NCBI GenBank assembly: GCA_034521495.1
Contig: JAXHMK010000009.1
Location: 613,001 to 677,000 of the forward strand
Direction: 5' to 3'
Length of the DNA stretch: 64,000 bases
DNA from: Balneolaceae bacterium
Lineage (GTDB): Bacteria > Bacteroidota > Rhodothermia > Balneolales > Balneolaceae
Positions 9,067-17,583 of this stretch are shown here, piece after piece; positions within the stretch are counted from its first letter, which is position 1, and each line of letters opens with the position of its first letter. The translations under genes were made by a program, and so were the position numbers. The notes beneath the pieces are model-generated. The model searched no databases. It saw only the letters and a program-made list of their open reading frames with translations, and was not told the DNA's origin.

Positions 9067-9395
9067 AAAATATTAGCTTTTAATAGAAACCTGAGTGTGA
9101 GTAACCTCAACCCCACACTGTTCGCAGGTTTCTCGGGAGTTAAAATAAAATTGTTAGTAAACGAACGCTGTTATCTCAATGCTTTCGAATGCATCTTGAG
9201 GATTCCGATGAATGATGCTGTTAACCAGTAACCGAATTACAGGAGATTCCTTAGTTATGGATTGGTCAAGACCATATAGACATTTCTCTCGTAATATCTC
9301 TTTCATGTTTACTATTTGCTTCAATATTTCTTTTGATTCGAATCTGGAATTCTGTTTCTTTCCAAGGAAAATGCTTGAATTGAATCGATTGAGGA
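9067..9395. other. spacer without recognised gene
   Basis: 329 bases between the flippase and symporter genes. One frame (9212-9415) is open but has no motif and overlaps the symporter start. No good promoter or terminator hairpin was seen. The symporter probably starts its own transcript somewhere in here. Confidence 0.4.
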
Positions 9396-10955
9396 ATGGG
9401 ATTTACACTGATTGATGGCATTGTTGTTGTACTTTATTTGATCGTTGTAGCCGTTTTTGGGATCTGGTCGGCCGGCACTCAAAACACCACAACTGACTAT
9501 TTTTTGGGAGGACGTGGTATGCCCTGGTGGGCTGTTCTGTTTTCTGTGGTGGCTACTGAAACCAGTACGTTAACGTTTATCAGTATTCCGGCGGTTGCAT
9601 ATGGAGGTAATCTTACATTCCTGCAACTCACCTTTGGTTATATTCTCGGCCGTTTGATTGTAGCGGTATGGTTACTCCCCGGCTATCTGCAGGGTGAACT
9701 GGCCACCGCTTACCAATTCCTGGAGAAGAGATTTGGTTCAGGTATGAGGAAAGCCGCCAGTTCAACATTTATTGTTACACGATTACTGGCCGATGGAGTG
9801 AGACTCTTTGCTACAGCCATTCCTCTGGCTATCATTTTTCGTTTTGCTGGAGTATTTGAAACCCTGGGTGATATTCAGGTTTATCTCCTGGCGATCTCTG
9901 TTATATCTTTAATTACACTCATTTATACCTTTCTCGGTGGAATTAAAGCTGTTATCTGGATGGATGTTGTTCAGATGGTTGTCTACATAGGCGGTGCGTT
10001 ATTTGCGCTGTTTATGCTTTTTGGGAAGTTACCGGTATCAGCAGCTGATGCATTTTCTGCATTAAGCAGTTCGGGAAAATTTACACTTTTTAATTTCGGA
10101 TTTGATCTGACCTGGAGTGAGTTTCTTGCCGATCCTTATGTATTTTGGGTATCTATTGTTGGAGGTGCCATTTTTTCTATCGCTTCCCACGGTACTGATC
10201 AGCTCATTGTACAACGTCTGTTATCTACGGGTTCACTTAAATCAGGCCAAAAAGCATTGATCTGGAGCGGTATTGTTGCCAGTATGCAGTTTGGTCTTTT
10301 CCTGTTTATCGGGTTAATTCTGTTTGTATTTTACGGCGGCCAGTCACCTGCTGATATTGGATTGTCAACCACAGATGAAGTTTTTGCTCGTTTTATTGTG
10401 GATCATATGCCGGTTGGAATTGCCGGGTTAATTGTCGCCTCTCTTTTCGCTGCAGCAATGAGCAGCCTCAGCTCCTCACTGAATGCACTCGCTTCATCTA
10501 CGACCTACGATATTATTAAACCGATGTCTGGGGCCGACTGGGATGACGCTAAAGAACTTTGGGTCTCACGAATGGTAACTATTTTTTGGGGAGTGGTTTT
10601 AACCGGTTCAGCATTTCTCTTTACCTGGCTTCAACTCAGTGGAGATGACCGCCCGGCCATTGTGGAGCTTGGCCTGGGAATTGCTTCTTATACATACGGG
10701 GGATTACTGGGTATCTTTGCGTTGGGACGGCTTTTCCCGAAACCGGGCAAAACAGATGCAATGATTGGCTTTTTTACCGGCCTGATCTCACTTCTTTTTA
10801 TGGTTGAAGGAGCTCTGCAGCAATTCATTCCGGGAGAAGGACTCACCATTGCCTGGCCCCTCTATACGGCGGTAGGAGCAATCATTGTGATTGTTGTGGC
10901 TAATCTCTCTTATCTTATTCGTGCTGGATTTGGCAATAATCAGGAAGAAAATTAA
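9396..10955 (+). CDS. sodium:solute symporter (SSS family)
   Basis: 519 residues with about 13 hydrophobic segments. The N-terminal pattern is characteristic: a first helix VVVLYLIVVAVFGIWSAG, then TTDYFLGGRGMPWWAVLFSV and the substrate/sodium motif ATETSTLTFISIPAVAYGG (residues about 52-70), as in SLC5-like transporters. A helix-8 segment VASLFAAAMSSLSSSLNALA has the paired Ser residues that bind Na+ in the family. The solute (sugar, amino acid, vitamin or iodide-like) cannot be read from the sequence. The ATG at 9396 is the first in frame after a stop at 9390; a GAGG sits unusually close to it. Its 3' end faces coaBC with only 2 bases between. Confidence 0.87.
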   Translation: MGFTLIDGIVVVLYLIVVAVFGIWSAGTQNTTTDYFLGGRGMPWWAVLFSVVATETSTLTFISIPAVAYGGNLTFLQLTFGYILGRLIVAVWLLPGYLQGELATAYQFLEKRFGSGMRKAASSTFIVTRLLADGVRLFATAIPLAIIFRFAGVFETLGDIQVYLLAISVISLITLIYTFLGGIKAVIWMDVVQMVVYIGGALFALFMLFGKLPVSAADAFSALSSSGKFTLFNFGFDLTWSEFLADPYVFWVSIVGGAIFSIASHGTDQLIVQRLLSTGSLKSGQKALIWSGIVASMQFGLFLFIGLILFVFYGGQSPADIGLSTTDEVFARFIVDHMPVGIAGLIVASLFAAAMSSLSSSLNALASSTTYDIIKPMSGADWDDAKELWVSRMVTIFWGVVLTGSAFLFTWLQLSGDDRPAIVELGLGIASYTYGGLLGIFALGRLFPKPGKTDAMIGFFTGLISLLFMVEGALQQFIPGEGLTIAWPLYTAVGAIIVIVVANLSYLIRAGFGNNQEEN

Positions 10956-10957
10956 GG

Positions 10958-12151
10958 TTACCCGAAGATTGTGTTTAGGATCTCTTTGGCAATCTCTTCT
11001 TTGCTGCCCGAATAAAATTCTTCTGAATCAGAACTGATTAGCATAATTTTATTTTCATCAGCGCCAAATCCGGTATTATCACCTGATAATTGATTGGCAC
11101 AGATCCAGTCCAGGTTTTTCTTTTCCAATTTTTTAACAGCATTTTCCTGAAGATTTTGCGTCTCCATAGCAAAGCCAATTAAAATCTGTCCCTCATTTTT
11201 TTGATTTCCCAGCCACTCCAGGATATCCGGATTTTTTACAAGCTGAAGCTGATTGTCTGCAGTCTCTTTTTTCATTTTCTGATCTTGAACATGGGAGGGT
11301 TTATAATCAGCCACGGCAGCCGCCATAATCACAACATCAGCATCTGCATGATTTTTGACGAGATCAAAAAGATCGTCTGCAGAAATGAAAGATTGTGCTT
11401 GAATTCGATCTGGAATTTCAATTGAAATGGGTCCATGAAGAAGAGTCACATCAGCCCCTAACAATCGGGCGGCTTCTGCCATGGCAAGCCCCATTTTTCC
11501 ACTGCTGGGGTTGGAAATGAATCTTATCGGGTCGATAAATTCTCTTGTGGGACCTGCCGTTACAAGTACCTTTTTCCCGGTCAGAGGCCCCTGAATTCTG
11601 TGCTTTTTTATGATTTTTTTGGCCTCATCCAAAATAGCATTGGGCTCAGGAAGACGTCCTTTTGCTTCAAGTCCGCTGGCCAGATATCCTTCATCCGGTT
11701 CAAGAAGATAATGCCCCAGTGTTTTTGCTTTTTTAATGTTCTCCGTAACGGCATTACTTTCATACATCTCGCCGTCCATGGTAGGGCAGATTAAAAGTGG
11801 GCATCGTGCAGCAAGTGCAGTAGAAGTAAGCATATTATCAGATTGCCCCTGAACAATTTTGGAGAGAGTATTTGCAGTGCAGGGAGCAATTACAAAGAGG
11901 TCAGCCCAATCACCCCAGTGGATATGTTTTGTCCAGTCACCTTCGGGATCTTCATCACTAAAAACTTCAACTGCAACTTTGTTTCGGCTGAGGGCTGCAA
12001 AGGTTTCGGTGCCAACAAAATGGGTTGCAGAGGGGGTCATGGTAACCCGGATCTCAGCACCTGCTTTTTGAAATTCACGCAGAAGGTATGCTGCTTTGTA
12101 TGCAGCAATACCACCGGTAACGCCAAGTAAAATGCGTTTACCGGCGAGCAT
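10958..12151 (-). CDS. coaBC: bifunctional phosphopantothenoylcysteine decarboxylase / phosphopantothenate-cysteine ligase
   Basis: 397 residues in two domains. CoaC flavoprotein domain (1 to about 180): GKRILLGVTGGIAAYKAA, a His in HIHWGDWADLFVIAPCTANT, and CPTMDGEMY in place of the PXMNXXMW active-site clamp. CoaB domain (about 190-397): KVLVTAGPTREFIDPIRFI followed by SNPSSGKMG, and the lysine-rich KNPDILEWLG near the CTP site. It performs two consecutive steps of coenzyme A synthesis, CTP-dependent joining of cysteine to phosphopantothenate and then decarboxylation. It is the last gene of the yicC-gmk-rpoZ-coaBC run, 2 bases after rpoZ. CoaX, an earlier step of the same pathway, is at 24.7 kb. 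Confidence 0.95.
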   Translation of the reverse strand: MLAGKRILLGVTGGIAAYKAAYLLREFQKAGAEIRVTMTPSATHFVGTETFAALSRNKVAVEVFSDEDPEGDWTKHIHWGDWADLFVIAPCTANTLSKIVQGQSDNMLTSTALAARCPLLICPTMDGEMYESNAVTENIKKAKTLGHYLLEPDEGYLASGLEAKGRLPEPNAILDEAKKIIKKHRIQGPLTGKKVLVTAGPTREFIDPIRFISNPSSGKMGLAMAEAARLLGADVTLLHGPISIEIPDRIQAQSFISADDLFDLVKNHADADVVIMAAAVADYKPSHVQDQKMKKETADNQLQLVKNPDILEWLGNQKNEGQILIGFAMETQNLQENAVKKLEKKNLDWICANQLSGDNTGFGADENKIMLISSDSEEFYSGSKEEIAKEILNTIFG

Positions 12152-12153
12152 AA

Positions 12154-12447
12154 TTAGATCTCTTCTTTAGGATATCGGTAAGTAACTTTCCCTTCAAGCA
12201 TCTCATTTACGGAACGCTGTGCAGCATGGGGAAGTTGTTCAAAAGCTTTTGAAATACGCTCTTGTTCTTCATTGAAGGTAAATTCATCTTCATCTTCAAA
12301 TCCTTCAAAATATTTGAGCTTTTCGTCGAGTTCGAGCTTTTCCTGGGCGGCTACTTGCCGGGCTCTTTTCGACATCACAACGATCTTTTCGTACTTATTT
12401 CCTTTTTTTTCACCCAGTTTATCTAAGTCCAGTGTTCTTATCGGCAT
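12154..12447 (-). CDS. rpoZ: DNA-directed RNA polymerase omega subunit
   Basis: 97 residues. The central helix KYEKIVVMSKRARQVAAQEK (residues about 18-37) is the RpoZ/RPB6 signature (…AxxRARQ…), and the acidic stretch FEGFEDEDEFTFNEEQER is usual for the Bacteroidota-type protein. Omega binds the beta' subunit and helps core assembly. It lies between gmk and coaBC, which is the typical operon order in many bacteria (gmk-rpoZ-coaBC). It starts 5 bases after the gmk stop and ends 2 bases before coaBC, so it is clearly co-transcribed. Confidence 0.9.
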   Translation of the reverse strand: MPIRTLDLDKLGEKKGNKYEKIVVMSKRARQVAAQEKLELDEKLKYFEGFEDEDEFTFNEEQERISKAFEQLPHAAQRSVNEMLEGKVTYRYPKEEI

Positions 12448-12452
12448 ATTAT

Positions 12453-13025
12453 TTATTTGTTTATAAAGTTGGTAACAAGTTCTTTGATCTGGCTGTATGC
12501 TGTTTCCAAATCGTCATTAATTATTACATGATCGAAACGGTTAGCATAACCCATCTCTTTTTTGGCGCGTTTTAAACGGACTTCAATGTCATGATTTGCA
12601 TTGGCTGCCCGTTTCTGCAAACGCTCTTTCAGAACCTGAATAGATGGTGGCTGTATAAAAATTGCCAGTGCATTTTCTTCAAATATTTCCTTAACATTTA
12701 ACGCACCAAGTACATCAATGTCAAGCAAAATAAAATATCCTTTTTTAAGTTCATTTTCAACGTTTGAACGAAGTGTTCCGTATAGCGTTCCATCGTACAC
12801 TTCCTCCCACTCCAGGAAATCTCCGTTATCGATACGTTTTTTAAATTCCTCTTTTGATATAAAGTGATAATTTACGCCATTTTTTTCGCCTTTCCTGGGG
12901 GGGCGTGTTGTGGCACTGACCGAAAATCGTACCTGGTTAAAGTCCCTTAAGATGCGTTTTGCCATGGTTGTTTTACCACCACCGCTGGGTGCTACCAATA
13001 CCAGGATTTTTCCTTTCTTACTCAA
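12453..13025 (-). CDS. gmk: guanylate kinase (TTG start)
   Basis: 190 residues. ILVLVAPSGGGKTTMAKRIL (residues about 6-25) is the P-loop; SVSATTRPPRKGEKNGVNYHF and GDFLEWEEVYDGTLYGT are the GMP-binding motifs, followed by the DIDVLGALNVKEIF loop. It phosphorylates GMP to GDP. No ATG exists before the P-loop: the only candidates are TTG codons. The TTG at 13025-13023 overlaps the yicC stop by the 8-base string TTGAGTAA, which gives normal length and implies coupled translation; a TTG at 13088 would add 21 odd residues that read through yicC. An AGG sits 9 bases upstream of the chosen TTG. Confidence 0.93.
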   Translation of the reverse strand: MSKKGKILVLVAPSGGGKTTMAKRILRDFNQVRFSVSATTRPPRKGEKNGVNYHFISKEEFKKRIDNGDFLEWEEVYDGTLYGTLRSNVENELKKGYFILLDIDVLGALNVKEIFEENALAIFIQPPSIQVLKERLQKRAANANHDIEVRLKRAKKEMGYANRFDHVIINDDLETAYSQIKELVTNFINK

Positions 13026-13899
13026 TGTTTTGGACCTGTTCTCGTATTTTTTCCAGTTTTTCTTTTCCAAGCACAATATGATGTGCAATTGTTGAATCGT
13101 TTGATTTGGCTCCGATCGTATTCAACTCCCTGTTAATCTCTTGCGAGAGAAAATTCAACCGGCGTCCTACGGGTTCATCATTTTCAAGAGCTTCAAGGAA
13201 AAATTTAAGGTGAGATTGAAGTCGAATGATCTCTTCATTCACATCCATCTTGTCAATTAAAAGAGCAATCTCCATTTCGAGGCGATCGGGATCAATTTTT
13301 TCTTCATCAATCATTGTATTGATTCTTGTTTGCAATTTCTCTCTTACTTCCGGATTACGTTTCCCGGTAAGATCTTTTACTGTGTCTACCATTTCAGATA
13401 TTCCATGAATTAAATCTTTAAGATCGTTACTGAGTTCTTTACCCTCCTGCTTTCTCATTTTATTTAACAGATCGAGTGATTTGTCGAGAGCCTCCTGTGT
13501 GCAGCTCCAAATATTTTCGATATCCTCCTCATCTTCTTCCTGGCTTTCAAAAATATCATCAAACCGTAAGAGGTCGTCTAATTGGATGGGCTGATCAATG
13601 CCGGCCAGGTTTTTCACCTTTTTCAACATATCGGTGTATGCTTTTATAAGCTGTTCGTTGTATGTAATGTCTGGGGATAACTGATCGGTTTTTTCGACAT
13701 TTACATTAACGTGAGCCTTCCCCCGCGCCATTTTTTTCTGAATCTTCTCTTTTATATCAAACTCATATTCCTGGATGCTCTGCGGTACGCGGATGGAAAT
13801 ATCAAGATATCGACTGTTGAGGGTTTTGATCTCAACAGTAACCTGAAAGCCGTTTGAGGATGATTCTCCCCGGCCAAAACCTGTCATTGATTTGATCAT
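13018..13899 (-). CDS. YicC-family endoribonuclease/stress protein
   Basis: 293 residues, the usual size. It opens with the family signature IKSMTGFGRGESSSNGFQVT followed by ETKTLNSRYLDIS type sequence (VEIKTLNSRYLDISIRVPQ). A middle helical region holds EGKELSNDLKDLIHGI, and the C-terminal DUF1732 block reads DVNEEIIRLQSHLKFFLEAL then VGRRLNFLSQEINRELNTIG. YicC proteins are reported to be endoribonucleases affecting small-RNA and mRNA turnover; what this one cleaves is not known. It is the first gene of a four-gene run ending at coaBC and overlaps gmk by 8 bases. Confidence 0.93.
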   Translation of the reverse strand: MIKSMTGFGRGESSSNGFQVTVEIKTLNSRYLDISIRVPQSIQEYEFDIKEKIQKKMARGKAHVNVNVEKTDQLSPDITYNEQLIKAYTDMLKKVKNLAGIDQPIQLDDLLRFDDIFESQEEDEEDIENIWSCTQEALDKSLDLLNKMRKQEGKELSNDLKDLIHGISEMVDTVKDLTGKRNPEVREKLQTRINTMIDEEKIDPDRLEMEIALLIDKMDVNEEIIRLQSHLKFFLEALENDEPVGRRLNFLSQEINRELNTIGAKSNDSTIAHHIVLGKEKLEKIREQVQNIE

Positions 13900-14025
13900 A
13901 GAGATTGGTTAGTTACAATTAATCATTCAAAAATAATAAAGCTGAACCACGAAACCTTATCAAAATTAAAGAGGTTTTAAGATCATGAAATTCGATCTCA
14001 ATAAATCCTTAGTTGTTAATAGAGT

Positions 14026-15372
14026 CTACTGAATTAAAGAGATTACATTTGCTGCAAGTTTTTCCGCCTCATCTTTAGTTTTGGCTTCGCTGTAAACTCT
14101 GACAATAGGTTCCGTATTCGATTTTCGAAAATGCACCCATCCTTCCTCAAAATCAATTTTTACCCCATCGGTTCGATTGATTTTTTCATGTTTATAAGCT
14201 TCGGCAACTTTATCGAGAAGTTCATCGGCATCTACACCGAGATTTTTCAGTTCAATTTTTTGCTTACTCATCTCGTAATCAGGCAGGCTCTTTCGATACG
14301 CAGATGCACTGATATTCCGTTCGGCAAGTAGTTGAAGAATCATCGCCGAACCCACAAGGGAGTCTCGTCCGGGATGAAGATCCGGGTTGATGACCCCGCC
14401 ATTTCCCTCTCCGCTAATAACGGCCCCTTCTTTCTGCATTACTTTTACAACATTAATTTCGCCCACAGCCGAGCGGTGACAGGTATGATTGTATTTTTTA
14501 GTGATATCCTCCGCCGCACGAGATGATGACAAATTTGTAGCCGTGTCACCCGGTTTTTTGCTCAACATAAAATCAAAAGCGGCAACCTGTGTGTACTCTT
14601 CCCCAAAAAAGTTCCCATTTTCATCCACGAGAGCAAGTCGGTCGCCGTCGGGATCTGTAACAATTCCCAGGTCGCAGTTATTCTGTTTTACATATGTGCA
14701 GATATCATGCAAATTTTCAGGGAGTGGTTCTGGATTATGAGGAAAAATTCCATTCGGTTCACAATGAAGCCTTTCAACCTGAACGCCCAGGGATTCTAAC
14801 ATTTCGGGCAGTGCATGTGAGGCTCCTCCATTGACGGCGTCAACGGCAACTGTGAATTTTTTTTCTTTAATTTTATCAGTGTCTATATAAGGAAGGCCCA
14901 AAACTTTTTTTATGTGATATTCTGTGATTTCATAATCTTCTTCGATGCTTCCTGTCTTATCGAATTTTTGATATGTAAATGTACCTTTTTCGGCAAGATC
15001 CAAAACTTTCTTTCCCTGTTCTGCGTCCAGGAATTCACTTTTGTGATTAAGTAATTTAAGAGCATTCCATTCCTCGGGATTGTGGCTTGCGGTTAAGATA
15101 ATTCCGCCTGCAGCATCATGTTTTAAAACTCCCATTGCCACAGTTGGGGTAGGAGTAATACCCGCTTTCACCACATTACAACCTGTGCTTTGAAGGGTGG
15201 CGCAGACAATATCTTCACAAATTTGTCCGGTTACACGGGAGTCTCGGCCTACAACTACAGTTCCTCCGTCGAGCCAGGTACCGTAAGCAGCCGTAAAATT
15301 AACGAGATTTTCAGGTGTGAGATGCGTCCCAAATATGCCCCGAATTCCCGAGACGGAGATCATTAATGCCAT
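14026..15372 (-). CDS. glmM: phosphoglucosamine mutase (alpha-D-phosphohexomutase)
   Basis: 448 residues. Four family landmarks are visible: N-terminal SVSGIRGIFGTHLTPENLV, the phosphoserine loop TASHNPEEWNALKLL (Ser near residue 97), the metal-binding DPDGDRLAL near residue 241, the sugar-binding GEGNGGVI near residue 323, and a C-terminal phosphate-binding FRKSNTEPIVRVYSEA. The opening and the RKSNTEP motif favour GlmM over a phosphomannomutase. It converts glucosamine-6-phosphate to glucosamine-1-phosphate for cell-wall precursor synthesis. Start at ATG 15372; a second ATG lies 9 bases in. It stands alone, 66 bases from the adenosyltransferase upstream. Confidence 0.88.
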   Translation of the reverse strand: MALMISVSGIRGIFGTHLTPENLVNFTAAYGTWLDGGTVVVGRDSRVTGQICEDIVCATLQSTGCNVVKAGITPTPTVAMGVLKHDAAGGIILTASHNPEEWNALKLLNHKSEFLDAEQGKKVLDLAEKGTFTYQKFDKTGSIEEDYEITEYHIKKVLGLPYIDTDKIKEKKFTVAVDAVNGGASHALPEMLESLGVQVERLHCEPNGIFPHNPEPLPENLHDICTYVKQNNCDLGIVTDPDGDRLALVDENGNFFGEEYTQVAAFDFMLSKKPGDTATNLSSSRAAEDITKKYNHTCHRSAVGEINVVKVMQKEGAVISGEGNGGVINPDLHPGRDSLVGSAMILQLLAERNISASAYRKSLPDYEMSKQKIELKNLGVDADELLDKVAEAYKHEKINRTDGVKIDFEEGWVHFRKSNTEPIVRVYSEAKTKDEAEKLAANVISLIQ

Positions 15373-15438
15373 GATGAATATGATTTATAATTTTTTGTTA
15401 AAGGTATCGTGATTAGAAATATTTTATTAAGCTGCAAT

Positions 15439-15981
15439 CTATTCACTCTTCCACTGCGTCTCTTTTTCCCCGGCTTCCTGATTTTCATATCGTGCCATAA
15501 CAAAAAGAAGATCCGACAATCGGTTCAGGTAGATGATAATTTCATCTGAAACAGGATTCTCAAGTTTTAGTGCCACCGTATGCCGTTCAGCTCGTCTGCA
15601 AACGGTTCGGGCCTGGTGTAGAGTAGCTCCAGCTGGTGCGCCGCCGGGGAGGATAAAAGCAGTAAGTGCTGGTAATTTTTCATCCAGCTCGTCAATCCAG
15701 TTTTCTAATTGTGTTATTTCTCTGGAGCCAATCCGGTTGATTTTTGTCTTTTTAGAAGGCAAAGTTGCCAGGTCGGCTCCCAAAACAAAAAGCTGGTTTT
15801 GCAGTTCCTTTAAGATAGCTTCACCGCGTTCACTGAGTGAATATGTAAGTACAATTCCAAGAATAGAATTTAACTCGTCAACAGTTCCGTACGCTTTAAT
15901 ACGGAGGCTGTTTTTTCCAATGCTGGCACCACCGAAAAGGGAGGTGGTGCCCTTATCGCCTTTTTTAGTGTATATTTTCAT
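15439..15981 (-). CDS. cob(I)yrinic acid a,c-diamide adenosyltransferase (PduO type)
   Basis: 180 residues. N-terminal KIYTKKGDKGTTSLFGGASI is the ATP-binding TKKGD motif of PduO-type enzymes; mid FILPGGAPAGATLHQARTVC (continuing RRAER) and the terminal NRLSDLLFVMARYEN complete the signature. It adds the adenosyl group to reduced cobalamin to give coenzyme B12. Only this step is seen in the window; no cobalamin biosynthesis genes or riboswitch are next to it, so it probably serves salvage. It sits between glmM and a YigZ gene, all on the minus strand. Confidence 0.93.
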   Translation of the reverse strand: MKIYTKKGDKGTTSLFGGASIGKNSLRIKAYGTVDELNSILGIVLTYSLSERGEAILKELQNQLFVLGADLATLPSKKTKINRIGSREITQLENWIDELDEKLPALTAFILPGGAPAGATLHQARTVCRRAERHTVALKLENPVSDEIIIYLNRLSDLLFVMARYENQEAGEKETQWKSE

Positions 15982-16025
15982 AGGTAAAATATTTTTTTTG
16001 AAGGTAAGAAGCCTGTCGGAGTTTA

Positions 16026-16649
16026 TCAGTTCTTTATGTGAAATGATTCATCCATCTTTTTAAAATTAATGAGTTGATGTTCCATAGATTGAATGGCTTT
16101 TTCGAAGGATTTGACTTCATCTTTAGGGCAACCCACTTTCATCTTCACAGTTTCAAAATATGAGGATTCAAGTTCGATCCAGGAAAATGTATTTTTCCAT
16201 TTTTCAATAAGTGCTTGCTGAGAATAATCATATTCTAAGTGATAAGTTTTGATCGGGATGAGTGTTTTTAACCGAGCCGATTCTACCGATCTCTTAGCTG
16301 AAATTTTATAAGCATCTATCAATCCCGCCTTCCCAAGCTTGGTGCCTCCATAATACCGAACCACAATTAGAATTACATTCATCAGGTTGTAAGACTTGAG
16401 GGTGTTTAGAATTGGGAGTCCGGCCGTTCCATTTGGTTCACCATCATCAGAATAGAACTCAACAGGCTCATTGGGGTTTATCAAATATGCATAGCAGTGG
16501 TGGGTTGCTGTGCGATGTTCATGTTTTACAGCTTCAAGTTGCTTTTCAATATCTGTATCCGTTGTGGCTGGAGATAGATATCCTAAAAATCTGGAACTTT
16601 TTATTCGATATTCTGAACTGAAATTTGAGACTACGGTTTTCACATACAA
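16026..16649 (-). CDS. YigZ/IMPACT family protein
   Basis: 207 residues. The IMPACT domain covers roughly residues 18-125 with SRFLGYLSPATTDTDIEKQL, the HEHRTATHHCYAYLI motif, FYSDDGEPNGTAGLPIL and RYYGGTKLGKAGLIDAYK. The C-terminal DUF1949-like half (residues 135-200) is ferredoxin-like. Human IMPACT inhibits a translation-regulating kinase; bacterial YigZ has no firm function. No ATG lies in frame before the domain: the start is a TTG at 16649 or GTG at 16643, neither with a clear ribosome site. It stands between the adenosyltransferase and divergent sdhC. Confidence 0.85.
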   Translation of the reverse strand: MYVKTVVSNFSSEYRIKSSRFLGYLSPATTDTDIEKQLEAVKHEHRTATHHCYAYLINPNEPVEFYSDDGEPNGTAGLPILNTLKSYNLMNVILIVVRYYGGTKLGKAGLIDAYKISAKRSVESARLKTLIPIKTYHLEYDYSQQALIEKWKNTFSWIELESSYFETVKMKVGCPKDEVKSFEKAIQSMEHQLINFKKMDESFHIKN

Positions 16650-16842
16650 TGATTTTGAAGGTGAATGAACATCAACAATTTAGACCATTTCTTAATAAGC
16701 TCGAAATGGATTTTCCCGATCATTATCTTGCCTTTTATGGCAAAACAAGCGAATTTAAAGTTATAGTTTTGGAACTGAAATATTGTTCATCTTGTTATTA
16801 TATCGATTTAAAAAATCTTCAGACATTTAAACAAATTAACCT

Positions 16843-17550
16843 ATGCCATCTCTATCTGACGCGTTGAAATCGCAAGTTGGCCGAAAATTTTTAACAGGGA
16901 TTACCGGACTTCTGCTCGTCTTTTTTATCATTTTTCACCTAATGGGTAACCTGGCTATTTTTGGAGACCCCAATGCAATGAACGAGTACTCAAAATTCCT
17001 ACATGGTTTTGGCCCGCTTTTATGGGTTGCCAGAATTGGGTTGTTGATTGCGCTGATTCTTCATGCCTGGATCGGAATATCTATCTGGTGGAATAAGAAG
17101 AAAGCACGTCCGCAAAAATACAAAGTTTACAGCAGTAAAGGTGGTCCAAGCAAACAGAGTCTCAGCTCGCGAAGCATGGCTTTTACCGGTGTAGTTCTGC
17201 TTGTATTCCTTGTCATTCATATTCAAACCTTTGCCCTTGGCGATACTGAAACTATTACTATTGCAGGGGAGCAATATCATGATCTAAAGACATTAGTAAT
17301 TAATACATTTGCAAATAGTGCTCTTTACACTTTCGGGTATACTATTGTAATGATTTTACTTGGCACTCATCTTGGGCATGGTATCTGGAGTGCATTTGTT
17401 TCGCTTACTATGCGTAGTAAAAAAACGTCAGCTATTGTTTATTCAGCAGGAGCTATATTGGCGGTTGTACTTGCTATAGGATTTCTGTTCATTCCGCTAT
17501 ATATCTATTTTGGCGGAGGATGTGAGGCAGCTCTTATTAGTTGTAATTAA
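16843..17550 (+). CDS. sdhC: succinate dehydrogenase/fumarate reductase cytochrome b subunit (type B)
   Basis: 235 residues with five membrane helices (first GLLLVFFIIFHLMGNLAIFG, last ILAVVLAIGFLFIPLYIYFG). Helix histidines in IIFHLMGN, LHAWIG, IHIQTF and GTHLGHGIW fit the two-haem type B anchor that works without a separate SdhD. It carries electrons from the iron-sulfur subunit to a quinone (menaquinone likely, by analogy). It heads a three-gene sdhCAB operon, 33 bases before sdhA. The ATG has no visible Shine-Dalgarno, as is common in Bacteroidota. Confidence 0.92.
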   Translation: MPSLSDALKSQVGRKFLTGITGLLLVFFIIFHLMGNLAIFGDPNAMNEYSKFLHGFGPLLWVARIGLLIALILHAWIGISIWWNKKKARPQKYKVYSSKGGPSKQSLSSRSMAFTGVVLLVFLVIHIQTFALGDTETITIAGEQYHDLKTLVINTFANSALYTFGYTIVMILLGTHLGHGIWSAFVSLTMRSKKTSAIVYSAGAILAVVLAIGFLFIPLYIYFGGGCEAALISCN

Positions 17551-17583
17551 AAGAAAGATTGTAACGATCATATAAAACCTATT

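Noticed and set aside
9212-9415. 67-codon frame upstream of the symporter
   Set aside because: It overlaps the symporter start, has no motif, and is translation of spacer.
13026-13088. Longer start of gmk at TTG 13088
   Set aside because: The extra residues lie within yicC and are not kinase-like; the TTG at 13025 overlaps the yicC stop and gives the normal length.
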